Positions 1 to 11,400 of a DNA stretch of 64,000 bases are shown here, piece by piece. The DNA is taken from the NCBI RefSeq assembly GCF_905171765.1, contig NC_053394.1:162409183-162473182 (forward strand), written 5' to 3'. The stretch is from Bufo bufo (taxonomy: Eukaryota > Chordata > Amphibia > Anura > Bufonidae). Made by a program: the position numbers and the translations under genes. The first letter of the stretch is position 1; each line of letters begins with the position of its first letter. Under the pieces are notes generated by a model. It made no database searches. It was given only the letters and a program-made list of their open reading frames with translations, and was not told the DNA's origin.

Positions 1-13
1 AGGGGCATGATCA

Positions 14-860
14 ATGACTGTGGTGATCACCCCATATAGACTCCCTGATCACCCCCCTGTCATTGATTACCCCCCTGTCATTGATTACCCCCCTGTAAAG
101 CTCCATTCAGATGTCCGCATGATTTTTACGGATGCACTGATAGATGGATCGGATCCGCAAAACGCATCCGGACGTCTGAATGAAGCCTTACAGGGGCATG
201 ATCAATGACTGTGGTGATCACCCCCCTGTCATTGATTACCCCCCTGTAAAGCTCCATTCAGATGTCCGCATGATTTTTACGGATGCACTGATAGATGGAT
301 CCGATCCGCAAAACGCATCCGGACGTCTGAATGAAGCCTTACAGGGGCATGATCAATGACTGTGGTGATCACCCCATATAGACTCCCTGATCACCCCCCT
401 GTCATTGATCACCCCCCTGTCATTGATTACCCCCCTGTAAAGCTCCATGCAGATGTCCGCATGATTTTTACGGATGCACTGATAGATGGATCGGATCCGC
501 AAAACGCATCCGGACGTCTGAATGAAGCCTTACAGGGGCGTGATCAATGACTGTGGTGATCACCCCATATAGACTCCCTGATCACCCCCCTGTCATTGAT
601 CACCCCCCTGTCATTGATTACCCCCCTGTAAAGCTCCATTCAGATGTCCGCATGATTTTTACGGATGCACTGATAGATGGATCGGATCCGCAAAACGCAT
701 CCGGACGTCTGAATGAAGCCTTACACGGGCGTGATCAATGACTGTGGTTATCACCCCATATAGACTCCCTGATCACCCCCCTGTCATTGATCACCCCCCT
801 GTCATTGATCACCCCCCTGTCATTTATCACCCCCCTGTCATTTAGCACCCCTCTGTAAGG
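14..860 (+). repeat. 191-bp satellite array (four units plus a partial)
   Basis: Units begin at 14, 205, 356, 547 and 738. Three are 191 bp; the second is 151 bp because it lacks one block of short internal repeats; the last breaks off near 860. Each unit has a 5' part made of 18-19 bp sub-repeats (core GTCATTGATCACCCCCCT) and a unique 3' part containing GGATCGGATCCG. Full units are open for 64 codons in one frame, but the copies differ by simple substitutions and lack gene signals, so I read this as non-coding satellite. The array probably continues left of the window. Confidence 0.9.
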
Positions 861-1019
861 CTCCATTCAGATATTTTTTTGGCCCAAGTTAGCAGAATTT
901 TTTTTTTTTTTTCTTACAAAGTCTCATATTCCACTAACTTGTGTCAAAAAATAAAATCTCACATGAACTCACCATACCCCTCACGGAATCCAAATGCGTA
1001 AAATTTTTTAGACATTTAT

Positions 1020-3560
1020 ATTCCAGACTTCTTCTCACGCTTTAGGGCCCCTAGAATGCCAGGGCAGTATAAATACCCCACATGTGACCCCATTTCGGAA
1101 AGAAGACACCCCCAGGTATTCCGTGAGGGGCATATTGAGTCCATAAAAGATTGAAATTTTTGTCCCAAGTTAGCGGAACGGGAGACTTTGTGAGAAAAAA
1201 ATTAAAAATATCAATTTCCGCTAACTTGTGCCAAAAAAAAAAAATTTCTATGAACTCGCCATGCCCCTCATTGAATACCTTGGGGTGTCTTCTTTCCAAA
1301 ATGGGGTCACATGTGGGGTATTTATACTGCCCTGGCATTCTAGGGGCCCCAAAGCGTGAGAAGAAGTCTGGTATCCAAATGTCTAAAAATGCCCTCCTAA
1401 AAGGAATTTGGGCACCTTTGCGCATCTAGGCTGCAAAAAAGTGTCACACATCTGGTATCGCCGTACTCAGGAGAAGTTGGGGAATGTGTTTTGGGGTGTC
1501 ATTTTACATATACCCATGCTGGGTGAGAGAAATATCTTGGTCAAATGCCAACTTTGTATAAAAAAATGGGAAAAGTTGTCTTTTGCCAAGATATTTCTCT
1601 CACCCAGCATGGGTATATGTAAAATGACACCCCAAAACACATTCCCCAACTTCTCCTGAATACGGCGATACCACATGTGTGACACTTTTTTGCAGCCTAG
1701 GTGGGCAAAGGGGCCCATATTCCAAAGAGCACCTTTAGGATTTCACAGGTCATTTACCTACTTACCACACATTAGGGCCCCTGGAAAATGCCAGGGCAGT
1801 ATAACTACCCCACAAGTGACCCCATTTTGGAAAGAAGACACCCCAAGGTATTCCGTGAGGGGCATGGCGAGTTCCTAGAATTTTTTATTTTTTGTCACAA
1901 GTTAGTGGAAAATGCTTATTTTTTTTTTTTTTTTTTTTTTCATACAAAGTCTCATATTCCACTAACTTGTGACAAAAAATAAAAACTTCCATGAACTCAC
2001 TTTGCCCATCAGCGAATACCTTGGGGTCTCTTCTTTCCAAAATGGGGTCACTTGTGGGGTAGTTATACTGCCCTGGCATTCTAGGGGCCCAAATGTGTGG
2101 TAAGGAGTTTGAAATCAAATTCTGTAAAAAATGACCTGTGAAATCCGAAAGGTGCTCTTTTGAATATGGGCCCCTTTGCCCACCTCGGCTGCAAAAAAGT
2201 GTCACACATCTGGTATCTCCGTAATCGGGAGAAGTTGGGGAATGTGTTTTGGGGTGTCATTTTACATATACCCATGCTGGGTGAGAGAAATATCTTGGCA
2301 AAAGACAACTTTTCCCATTTTTTTATACAAAGTTGGCATTTGACCAAGATATTTCTCTCACCCAGCATGGGTATATGTAAAAAGACACCCCAAAACACAT
2401 TCCTCAACTTCTCCTGAATACAGAGATACCAGATGTGTGACACTTTTTTGCAGCCTAGGTGGGCAAAGGGGCCCACATTCCAAAGAGCACCTTTCGGATT
2501 TCACAGGTCATTTACCTACTTACCACACATTTGGGCCCCTAGAATGCCAGGGCAGTATAACTACCCCACAAGTGACCCCATTTTGGAAAGAAGAGACCCC
2601 AAGGTATTCGCTGATGGGCATAGTGAGTTCATGGAAGTTTTTATTTTTTGTCACAAGTTTGTGGAATATGAGACTTTGTATGAAAAAAAAAAAAAAAAAA
2701 AAAAATCATCATTTTCCACTAACTTGTGACAAAAAATAAAAAATTCTAGGAACTCGCCATGCCCCTCACGGAATACCTTGGGGTGTCTTCTTTCCAAAAT
2801 GGGGTCACTTGTGGGGTAGTTATACTGCCCTGGTTTTCTAGGGGCCCAAATGTGTGGTAAGGAGTTTGAAATCAAATTCAGGAAAAAATGAGGAGTGAAA
2901 TCCGAAAGGTGCTCTTTGGAATATGGGCCCCTTTGCCCACCTAGGCTGCAAAAAAGTGTCACACATCTGGTATCCCCGTACTCAGGAGAAGTTGAGGAAT
3001 GTGTTTTGGGGTGTCTTTTTACATATACCCATGCTGGGTGAGATAAATATCTTGGTCAAATGACAACTTTGTATAAAAAAATGGGAAAAGTTGTCTTTTG
3101 CCAAGATATTTCTCTCACCCAGCATGGGTATATATAAAATGACACCCCAAAACACATTCCCCACCTTCTCCTGAGTACGGAGATACCAGATGTGTGACAC
3201 TTTTTTGCAGCCTAGGTGGGCAAAGGGGCCCATATTCCAAAGAGCACCTTTCGGATTTCACAGGTCATTTTTTACAGAATTTGATTTCAAACTCCTTACC
3301 ACACATTTGGGCCCCTAGAATGCCAGGGCAGTATAACTACCCCACAAGTGACCCCATTTTGGAAAGAAGAGACCCCAAGGTATTCGCTGATGGGCATAGT
3401 GAGTTCATAGAAGTTTTTATTTTTTGTCACAAGTTAGTGGAATATGAGACTTTGTAAGGAAAAAAAAAAAAAAAAAAAAAAATCATCATTTTCCGCTAAC
3501 TTGTGACAAAAAATAAAAAGTTCTATGAACTCACTATGCCCATCAGCGAATACCTTAGGG
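1020..3560. repeat. Alternating inverted array of about 380-bp modules
   Basis: The same roughly 380-bp module occurs about seven times in strictly alternating orientation. One set of palindrome centres lies near 1565, 2325 and 3080 (around the short spacer between facing copies of GGGTGAGAGAAATATCTTGG). The other set lies near 1190, 1925, 2690 and 3465 (poly-A/T spacers between facing copies of CACTAACTTGTGACAAAAAA). Head-to-head and tail-to-tail pairs thus repeat every ~760 bp. Because each block is near-palindromic, both strands carry similar short open frames; I do not regard these as genes. Confidence 0.85.
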
Positions 3561-4079
3561 TGTGTACTTTCAGAAATGGGGTCATTTGTGGGGTGTTTGT
3601 ACTGTCTGGGCATTGTAGAACCTCAGGAAACATGACAGGTGCTCAGAAAGTCAGAGCTGCTTCAAAAAGCGGAAATTCACATTTTTGTACCATAGTTTGT
3701 AAACGCTATAACTTTTACCCAAACCATTTTTTTTTTACCCAAACATTTTTTTTTTATCAAAGACATGTAGAACTATAAATTTAGAGCAAAATTTCTATAT
3801 GGATGTCGTTTTTTTTGCTAAATTTTACAACTGAAAGTGAAAAATGTCATTTTTTTGCAAAAAAATCGTTAAATTTAGACTAATAACAAAAAAAGTAAAA
3901 ATGTCAGCAGCAATGAAATACCACCAAATGAAAGCTCTATTAGTGAGAAGAAAAGGAGGTAAAATTCATTTGGGTGGTAAGTTGCATGACCGAGCAATAA
4001 ACGGTGAAAGTAGTGTAGGTCAGAAGTGTAAAAAGTGGCCTGGTCTTTCAGGGTGTTTAAGCACTGGGGGCTGAGGTGG
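3561..4079. repeat. Unique right-terminal part of the TTAA element
   Basis: AT-rich sequence with several T-runs, ending in the conserved terminal block 3919-4079. The block from 3919 is shared, inverted, with 63836-64000. No coding potential beyond chance frames. Confidence 0.65.
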
Positions 4080-4083
4080 TTAA

Positions 4084-4573
4084 ATGGATGCTGGCCCGGC
4101 AGTCACCCAGAAGAGTCTTGTGATATATAGCATTATATACCCGCCTGGATGGACCGTGACCACCAGAGCGGCACTTGTATCTCCAACAGCCGGTTTCCTA
4201 GTAACAGACCCCCTCTATGCTGTCCACGTGTCTTCTGGGTCTGTCTAGCGCAGGGGTGCACAGTCTTTATTGGCATGGGGGCCGCATTGTCACATAGATT
4301 TTTTTCTGCAGCCCTTTGAAATAGAGCAATCGGTGCTCATTTGCATCGGCCTATTACACAAGACCGCGGTCATTCCTCCGTCATTCGGTTCTGTTGATTA
4401 TCGCCAGCACATCCCTCGCTACACAGGGAGATGTGCTGCCCGTAATCATAAATCTTTCATTCTGATCAAATATGCAAATCAGGCAACAAACGAGAGATTG
4501 CTTATTTATCGGCGATGATACAAGTCAGTAATGAGGAAGGAGCACTGAAAACAATGCAGTGTAATAGGGGCTT
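4084..4573. other. Gene-free stretch, possible hAT-type remnant
   Basis: No gene seen. A block beginning CAGGGGTGCACAGTC at about 4252 resembles the start of frog hAT MITEs (compare the clean copy at 34614), but no matching second end was found. The rest is unassigned intergenic or intronic sequence. Confidence 0.3.
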
Positions 4574-5080
4574 AAAGGGCACCTGTCAGCAGATTTGTAC
4601 CCATGACACTGGCTGACCTGTTACCTGTGCGCTTGGCAGCTGAAGGCATCTGTGTTGGTCCCATGTTCATATGTGTCCGCATTGCTGAAAATAATGAACT
4701 TTTAATATATGCAAATGACCCTCTAGGGGCAATGGGGGCGTTGCCGTTACTCCTAGAGGCTCTACTCTCTCTGCAACTACCGCACCCTCTGTACTTTGAC
4801 AGGACCAGGTGTGATTATGTTTATGCTGACTGGCCCTGTCAGTCAAAGTGTACAGGGAGCGGGAGTCGCAGAGAGAGCAGAGCCTCTAAGTGTAATGACA
4901 CCGCCCCTGTTGCTCCTATGGGGCTCATTTGCATATATTAGAGCTTCATTATTCTCAGCAATGCGGGCACATATGAACATAGGGCCAACACAGATGCCTT
5001 CAGCTGCCAAGTGCACCTACAGTTCAGCAAGTTACATAGGTACAAATAAGCCGCCTTTGTCTTCTCCTCGGGTCCTAGGC
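4574..5080. repeat. Foldback repeat of the 'ACCTGTCA' type
   Basis: Long imperfect inverted repeat. The left arm (4574 to about 4790) carries GGCAGCTGAAGGCATCTGTG and TTGACAGGACC-like sequence; the right arm (about 4830-5020) carries the complements. Related 'aaagg..acctgtca' sequences recur at about 27049, 35662, 39256 and 62361. The 103- and 112-codon frames inside it are by-products of the fold. Confidence 0.65.
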
Positions 5081-5393
5081 TGTCACAGCAGAGGACCTGA
5101 TGTGTAGGAGCAGGACCTTTTAATCCAGCGCTGTGCGGCGCTCCGGTAAGAAACGCAGCTGATTGTACAATCTGCTGTTTCTGTCCAGCAGGACGGGGGC
5201 CACATGTGGACTAGAGAGTTTACTCCACAGTAAGTTTGCAGACACTTAGGTGCTCCTTCCTTGTTCTGATATTGTTTTTCGCTGTCATTCCTGTGGTAAA
5301 TGTAACTGAACCTGTTCTGCATTCCTTCCAGTCTCGCTATCGCATTCTTTCGCATTTTACACATTCTATTACACTTTTTGAACTTTTTCTTAG
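5081..5393. other. Intronic sequence upstream of the first TMEM134 exon seen
   Basis: I looked here and further left for the N-terminal TMEM134 coding sequence and found nothing convincing. The pyrimidine-rich tract just before 5394 serves as the splice acceptor of the next exon. Confidence 0.4.
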
Positions 5394-5452
5394 AACTTGG
5401 AGAATGATGAAGAAACAGAACATGTGAAAATTAAAGATATTAATATAGAAAG
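5394..5452 (+). CDS. tmem134: TMEM134 exon (NLENDEE segment)
   Basis: Acceptor ...TTTTTCTTAG at 5393, donor GGTATGG after 5452. The 59 nt encode NLENDEETEHVKIKDINIE plus two bases of the next codon. The NLENDE start is a conserved TMEM134 signature. The exon begins in phase 0. Confidence 0.88.
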
Positions 5453-8400
5453 GTATGGAACATTATTGCACGAAGTGTTGTATATCTGTACAATTTCTGA
5501 TTGTGCAAGGACAACAGCAGTACCCACATGTTCAGGAGTGACTGCAGTCAGTGCTGATGGCTTGGGGGGGCCTTACAGCCATCAGTCCAAGCAACGTGGC
5601 CAGGGCTGTCTAGTTGTAATGTATGCCTGTGCATAGAGCATTACACTCTTTTATATATTGTTGGAGGTCCTGGGGCTGACAGTCTGTAGCTGAACACGGT
5701 GCAGCTTTATGTGATCGTGATGAGTATTTACGAAAACAGACGTGTCAGCCGTGGTGACCGGTCCTCTTTAAAGGTCGACACAGGCCAACGAGCATCAGAT
5801 TGCCGAGAAGGAAGCGTTCCTTCCCGACAGTCGGCTGCTCGTTAAGTGGCGGTGAAGCGCTGCATTTACATGCAGCGATCACATTATGAGGACGAAGAGT
5901 CACCATTGCAATCTCTTGTCCTCATACAGCTGCATTGTTTCTGGGCAGCAGATCTCTGTTAGACCGCACGATCTGCTGCCCTGAAACAATAATTTAGGTG
6001 CCTGCATGAATGACAGTTTTCCCTTGTTCATCAGGTGATCTGCGGAACCTTTACACAGGCTGTCAGGAATGTTCGCAGGAACATTTGTTCCCGATTATCT
6101 GCACATCTAAATCCACCTTAACCTCTTCAGGACTGGCCTACTTTGTTTAGTTTTTTTCAAGAGACATAACGCTTTTATTTTTCTGTCTGCAGTGCTCTAT
6201 GAGGGTTTGAAGTTGTGTTTTTTTTTTTTTTTTAGATGAGTGGTATTTTTCAGTGGCACTATTTGGGCAAACCTCTTTCTGATGGGGTTAAAATAAATGC
6301 TGTCATTGTTTCTTGCGTTGTAAATTTTGCGGAGTTCACCATGAGGCATAAGTTACATGCTACCCTTATTCTGTGGGTCAGTATGATTATGGTGATAGTA
6401 TGATACCAGATTTACCATATGTGTTTTTTTTTAAGTGACTTGCCGCATTTTGACGTACTATTACGTCATGGTGATCAGGCGGGCACCATAGCAGTGCGCG
6501 CCCAATCACTGCAGGGGCCCAGCAGTCCCTGATAGCCAAGCCCCTGACTGTATCCGCCGGCATCGCTGTAAAACCCGATGTCGGCGGATTAACCCCTTCT
6601 ATGCCACGGTCAGCGCTCACTGCGGCATACAAGGTGCATGCGGCAGGTGAAGGAGCCCCATTGCACAGCATTGCGACTTGCCTTCTACAGATACAGAGTA
6701 GATCCAGCCTCAGGCTGCGTCTCCTAGGCAACCTGTTAGTGTATTTCTCTGTGTAATACACTAACAGGCAATGCATTACAATACAGATGTATTGTAATGC
6801 ATTGCAGAGGGGATCAGACCCCCAAAAGTTTAAGTCCCAGAGTGGGACAGAAATAGATAAAAAAAAAATAATAATAATAAAGTTTCAAGTAAAAAAAAAA
6901 AAAAAAAATAGGGTTGTTGCGGGTATAGAAATATCGATCCTTTTGTCCCGGTATCGATACGATACCAGGATTTGACATTTATCCTAGTATCCGAGAACAT
7001 GAGCGCGCTGCTGTCCCCCCCCCCCCCCCCCCCCCTTCCTGTGCCGCTGCTGCCAATAAGAAGGGAGAGGGGCGGAGAAGGGGCAGGCGCACTGCACCAC
7101 CAATGAAAGCTAACATTTAATACAAATACAGGTGCAGCACCTAAGGGGTTAACTGCCGCTGATTGCAGCTCCCAGTTATGTGATTCTGCTGCTGGCGCCT
7201 GCCTCCTGTATTAAGGGTTAATTATCATTGGTGGCCCAGTGCGGGCCCCCCCCCAGTATTTAAATCATTGGTGGCGCAGTGCGCCCCCCCTCAAACCCCC
7301 CAGTATTAAAATCATTTGTAGCAGTGGCCACAGGGTCCCCTCCCCTCCTCCTCATTGGTGGCAGTGGCAGCTTCTGATCGGAGACTTAGCTGTGTAATCC
7401 TGGGGCTCCGATCGGTTACCATGGCAGCCAGGACGCTACTGAAGCCCTGGCTGCCATGATAATCTCCCTGCTGCCTTGTGCACAAAGCCCAGGGCAGCAG
7501 GGAGAGTGTGAAGTCCTATTCACCCTAATAGATCTCTATTAGGGTGAATAGGACAAGGGATGAAAATATCCCAGGTTCTAGCCCCTAAGGGGGATAATAG
7601 TTATTAAATAAAAAGTAAAAAAACACCAAATTATTAAGTATAAATCATCCCCTTTCCCAATTTTGCATATAAAATATCTAAACAATAAATTAATAAAAAT
7701 ATCACATATCGCCACGTTCAAAAAGTCCAAACTATTAAAATATTTAAAAAAATCTCCTATGCGGTGAACGCCGGAACAGAAAAAAATTAATAAAAAATGC
7801 AGAATGCACGCAACTTTTTTGATGTTTTATTTTTTCCGCATGGTATAGAGTGTCGCAATACTTTTTTATGGTATCAAAATCGAATAGAAAGCCATTTTTG
7901 TCACCTTACATCACAAAAAGTGCAACACCAAGCGATCAAAATGGCGTATGCCCCCAAAATAGTACCAATAAAACCGTTGCCTTATTCAGCCAAAAATTAG
8001 AACCTACCTAAGACAATCGGTCAAAAAAACTAAAAACTTTGGAGACACTAAAACATATTATATATTTTTTTGCTTCAAAACTACTATTATTGTGTTAAAG
8101 TAAAATAAAAAGTAGAGATATTAGGTATAACAACCAGCTCTATAAAAACATCACATGACCATCAGGTGAACACCTTAAAAAAAAAAAACAGTGCCAAAAA
8201 GACTTTTTTTTATCACATAACGTGCAACACCAAGCGATCAAAAAGGCATATGCCCCCCCAAAAAGTACCAATCAAACAGTCACCTCATCCCTCAAAAATT
8301 GAGATCCTACCTAAGACAATCGCCCAAAAAAAATAAAAACTATGGCTCTCAGACTATGGACTAGGTATTGCCACATCCGTAACGATCTGCTCTATAAAAA

Positions 8401-11400
8401 TGTCACATGATCTAACCCTTCAAGTGAACGGCTGTAAAAATAAATAAATAAATAAACTGTGCCAAAACAACCAATTTTTTGGTCACCTTGCCCCATAATG
8501 TGTGGGCAAAAAGATCATATGTACCCAAAAATGTTACCAATAAAAACGTAAACTCGCCTCTGCACAAGACGATCGGCAGAAGAAAAAAAGCGTTCAGAAA
8601 ATGGAGACACAAAAACATAAACAAGAAAGTAGACATATTTGATATCATTGGATCCGTAACAACCTGCTCTATATACATAGCACATGATCTACCCTGTCAG
8701 ATGAATGTTGTAAAAAATAAACAGTGCCAAAACAGCCATTTTTTGGTTTCCTTGCCTCACAATTTTTTTTATATAGAACAATTAAAAATCATATGTACCC
8801 CAAAATAGTACCAATAAAACTCGCACTTTATCCCCTAGTTTCCAAAATGGGGTCACTTTTTGGGAGTTTCTACTGTAAGGGTGCATCAGGGGGGCTTCAA
8901 ATGGGACATGGCATCTAAAAACCAGTCCAGCAAAATCTGCCTTCCAAAAACCATATGGCGTTCCTTTTCTTCTGCGCCCTGCCGTGTGCCCTTACATCAG
9001 TTTACGACCACATGTGGGGTGTTTCTGTAAACTACAGAATCAGCGTAATAAATATTGAGTTTTGTTTGGCTGTTAACTCTCGAAGTGTTAAAGCAAAAAA
9101 TGGATTAAAATGGAAAATCTGCCAAAAAAGTGAAATATAGAAATTTCATCTCCATTTTCCTTTAATTCTTGTGGAACACCTAAAGGGTTAACAAAGTTTG
9201 TAAAATCTGTTTTGATTAACTCAAGGGGTGTAGTTTCTACAATGGGGTCATTTATGGGGGTATCCACTATGTAAGCCCCACAAAGTGACTTCAGAACTGT
9301 ACTGGTCCTTAAAAAGTGGGTTTTGAAAATTTTCTTAAAAATTTTAAGAATTGCTTCTAAAATTCTAAGCCTTGTAAAGTCCTAAAAAATAAAATGACAT
9401 TTACAAAATGATGGCAACATAAATTAGACATATGGGGAATGTTAAGTAATAACTATTATGAGGTATCCCTTTCTGTTTTAAAAGCACAGAAATTGAAATT
9501 TAGAAAATTGTAAATTTGGGATTTTTTCATAAATAAAGGTGAAATATATTGACTCAAATTTATGACTATCATGAAGTACAATCTGTCACGAGAATGGCCT
9601 GGATAAGTAAAAGTGTTCCAAAGTTAATACCACATAAAGTGACACATGTCAGATAAGCAAAAAATGGCCTGGGGTAGAAGGGGTTAATGCACTTGAGCAT
9701 TAAATAAATCATTTCTTTTTGTGTCTCCATATTCTGAGAGCTATAACATTTTGACGGAGCTGTGTGAGGGCTTGTTTTTTGCAAGGGCAAGCTGTAGTTT
9801 TCATTGGTACCATTTTGGAGTGTATTTGTCTCCTTGATCACTTTTTATCCACTTTATGAAAGGCAGAATGAACTACAAACAGCTCTTGATTTGTTGTTTT
9901 TAGTTTTGTTTTACAACTTTTGTATGAAAAACTTTTTTGTGTCGCTATATTCTAAAAGCCATAACATATTGTGCTGTATGAAAACTTTTTTTGTGGGAAA
10001 CTCTGTAGTTTTATTAGTACCATTTTAGGATATTGCATCAATACCGAATATGTTTAGTAATTTTTTTTTATAATAAAGACTTATTGATGAACATGCAGGT
10101 TGGGGGGGGGATGTTTTGCTTTTTACTCTTAAAAACATTTTGTAGTTTGTTTACTCTATTTATTAGTCCCACAAGGGAACTTGTACCTGCAATCCTTGAA
10201 TCGTTTACTTGTGTAGTGTGGTGTATTATGTCTGCTAGTCGGTATACTACTGACAGGCAGCCTATTAGACCCTGCCTCCAGGATCTAATGGCTACCATGG
10301 GCCCCTTGGCTACCATAGCCATAACAGCCATTGGCACTCTGCAGTCGCTTCCAGGGGTTACTCTTCCTCTGTCTCGCCTGTTAAATGATGCGGCCACTAT
10401 TGACACCAGTATCTAAGGGGTTATATGGCCAGGATCAGAGCTAGACTGCATATTACAGCACAGCCCCCACGGTATAACTGTGGAGGTGCGAAAAGTTAGT
10501 GCTCAGCATACAGTTACATCAAGGTGCAGGAAGGGGTTTCAGGGGTTGTCCCATCTTGGACATTGATGGCAAATCACTAGGATATGCCATCCATGTCAGA
10601 AAGGTGCGGGTCCCACCTGTGGGACCCCCTCCTATCTCCAGAATGGGGCTTCGGAAGTGAAGGAGAGCATGCTGCGCATGCGCATCTTGCTCTCCATTCA
10701 TTGCTTTTTTACTTCAGAAATGAACCTGCTATTTTTGGAACTCCCCTAACAGTGAATAAAGGGTGAATAGTAAATGGTTTAGTGCTTAATGCCCCTTTCA
10801 CACAAACGAGTTTTCCCACGCGGGTGCAATGTGTGACATGAACGCATAGCACCCGCACTGGATCCTGACCCATTCATTTCAATGGGTCTGTGTACATGAG
10901 CGGTTTTTTTCATGCATCAGTTCTGCGTTACGTGAAAAACGCAGTATGTTCTATATTCTACGTTTTTCACACAGCCCTGACCCCATAGAAGTGAATGGGG
11001 CTTCAGTGAAAAACTTCACTGACTTGCTTCCGAGTGCGATGCATTTTTCACTGATGGTTGCTAAGAGATGTTGTTTGTAAACCTTGTTTTTTATCACGCG
11101 TGTGAAAAATGCGTCAATACGCATCAAAATGCATTGCACCCGTGCGGAAAAAACTGAACGCAATCGCAGACAAAACTGACTGAACTTGCTTGCAAAATGG
11201 TGCGAGTTTCACTGAACGCATCCGGAGCCAATCCGTATAGTTCGTATGAAAGAGGCCTAAAGGTTTAGGGGGGCTCTCTGGTTAATGAGAAATAATATTG
11301 GAGAATCCCTCATTTGGGAACCAGGGACTAAAGCATCATTCATTAGGAAATCTGAATGAGAAACTCCAAAAACAGATTCTTTTATATTGAGAGTATGTAC

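Larger units (their letters stand above)
861..4079. mobile_element. TTAA-ended (piggyBac-like) non-autonomous element, left end unclear
   Basis: The right end is sharp: the element finishes ...GGGGGCTGAGGTGG and is followed by TTAA (4080-4083), the piggyBac target site. The left end is not recognised; it may be lost against the satellite. No transposase is present. Most of the body is an array of alternately oriented modules (listed separately), followed by an AT-rich unique part. The last 165 bases match the inverted sequence at the right edge of the window with only two differences seen, so the family is young. Assignment to piggyBac rests on the TTAA and the terminal sequence only. Confidence 0.6.
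6122..9683. mobile_element. TTAA-flanked piggyBac-like composite element, non-autonomous
   Basis: TTAA at 6118-6121 is followed by CCTCTTCAGGACTGGCC, and TTAA at 9684-9687 is preceded by the inverse of CCCCTTCTACCCCAGGCC; these ends resemble those of the autonomous piggyBac at 55685 (CCCCTTAAGGACC). The interior contains GC-rich inserts (about 6440-7560, with a C-run at 7014-7034) and AT-rich sequence. The stretch 8820-9560 is related to the 58735-59060 part of the piggyBac element (CCACATGTGGGGTGTTTCTG, GTTAACTCTCG). No transposase frame. Whether the two TTAA sites bound one insertion or two merged ones cannot be told by eye. Confidence 0.4.

Noticed and set aside
14..741. 64-codon frames repeated in the satellite
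   Set aside because: They follow the repeat unit exactly and have no splice, promoter or homology support.
1051..3457. Numerous 80-130 codon frames on both strands
   Set aside because: Modules are palindromic, so the same false peptide appears on both strands.
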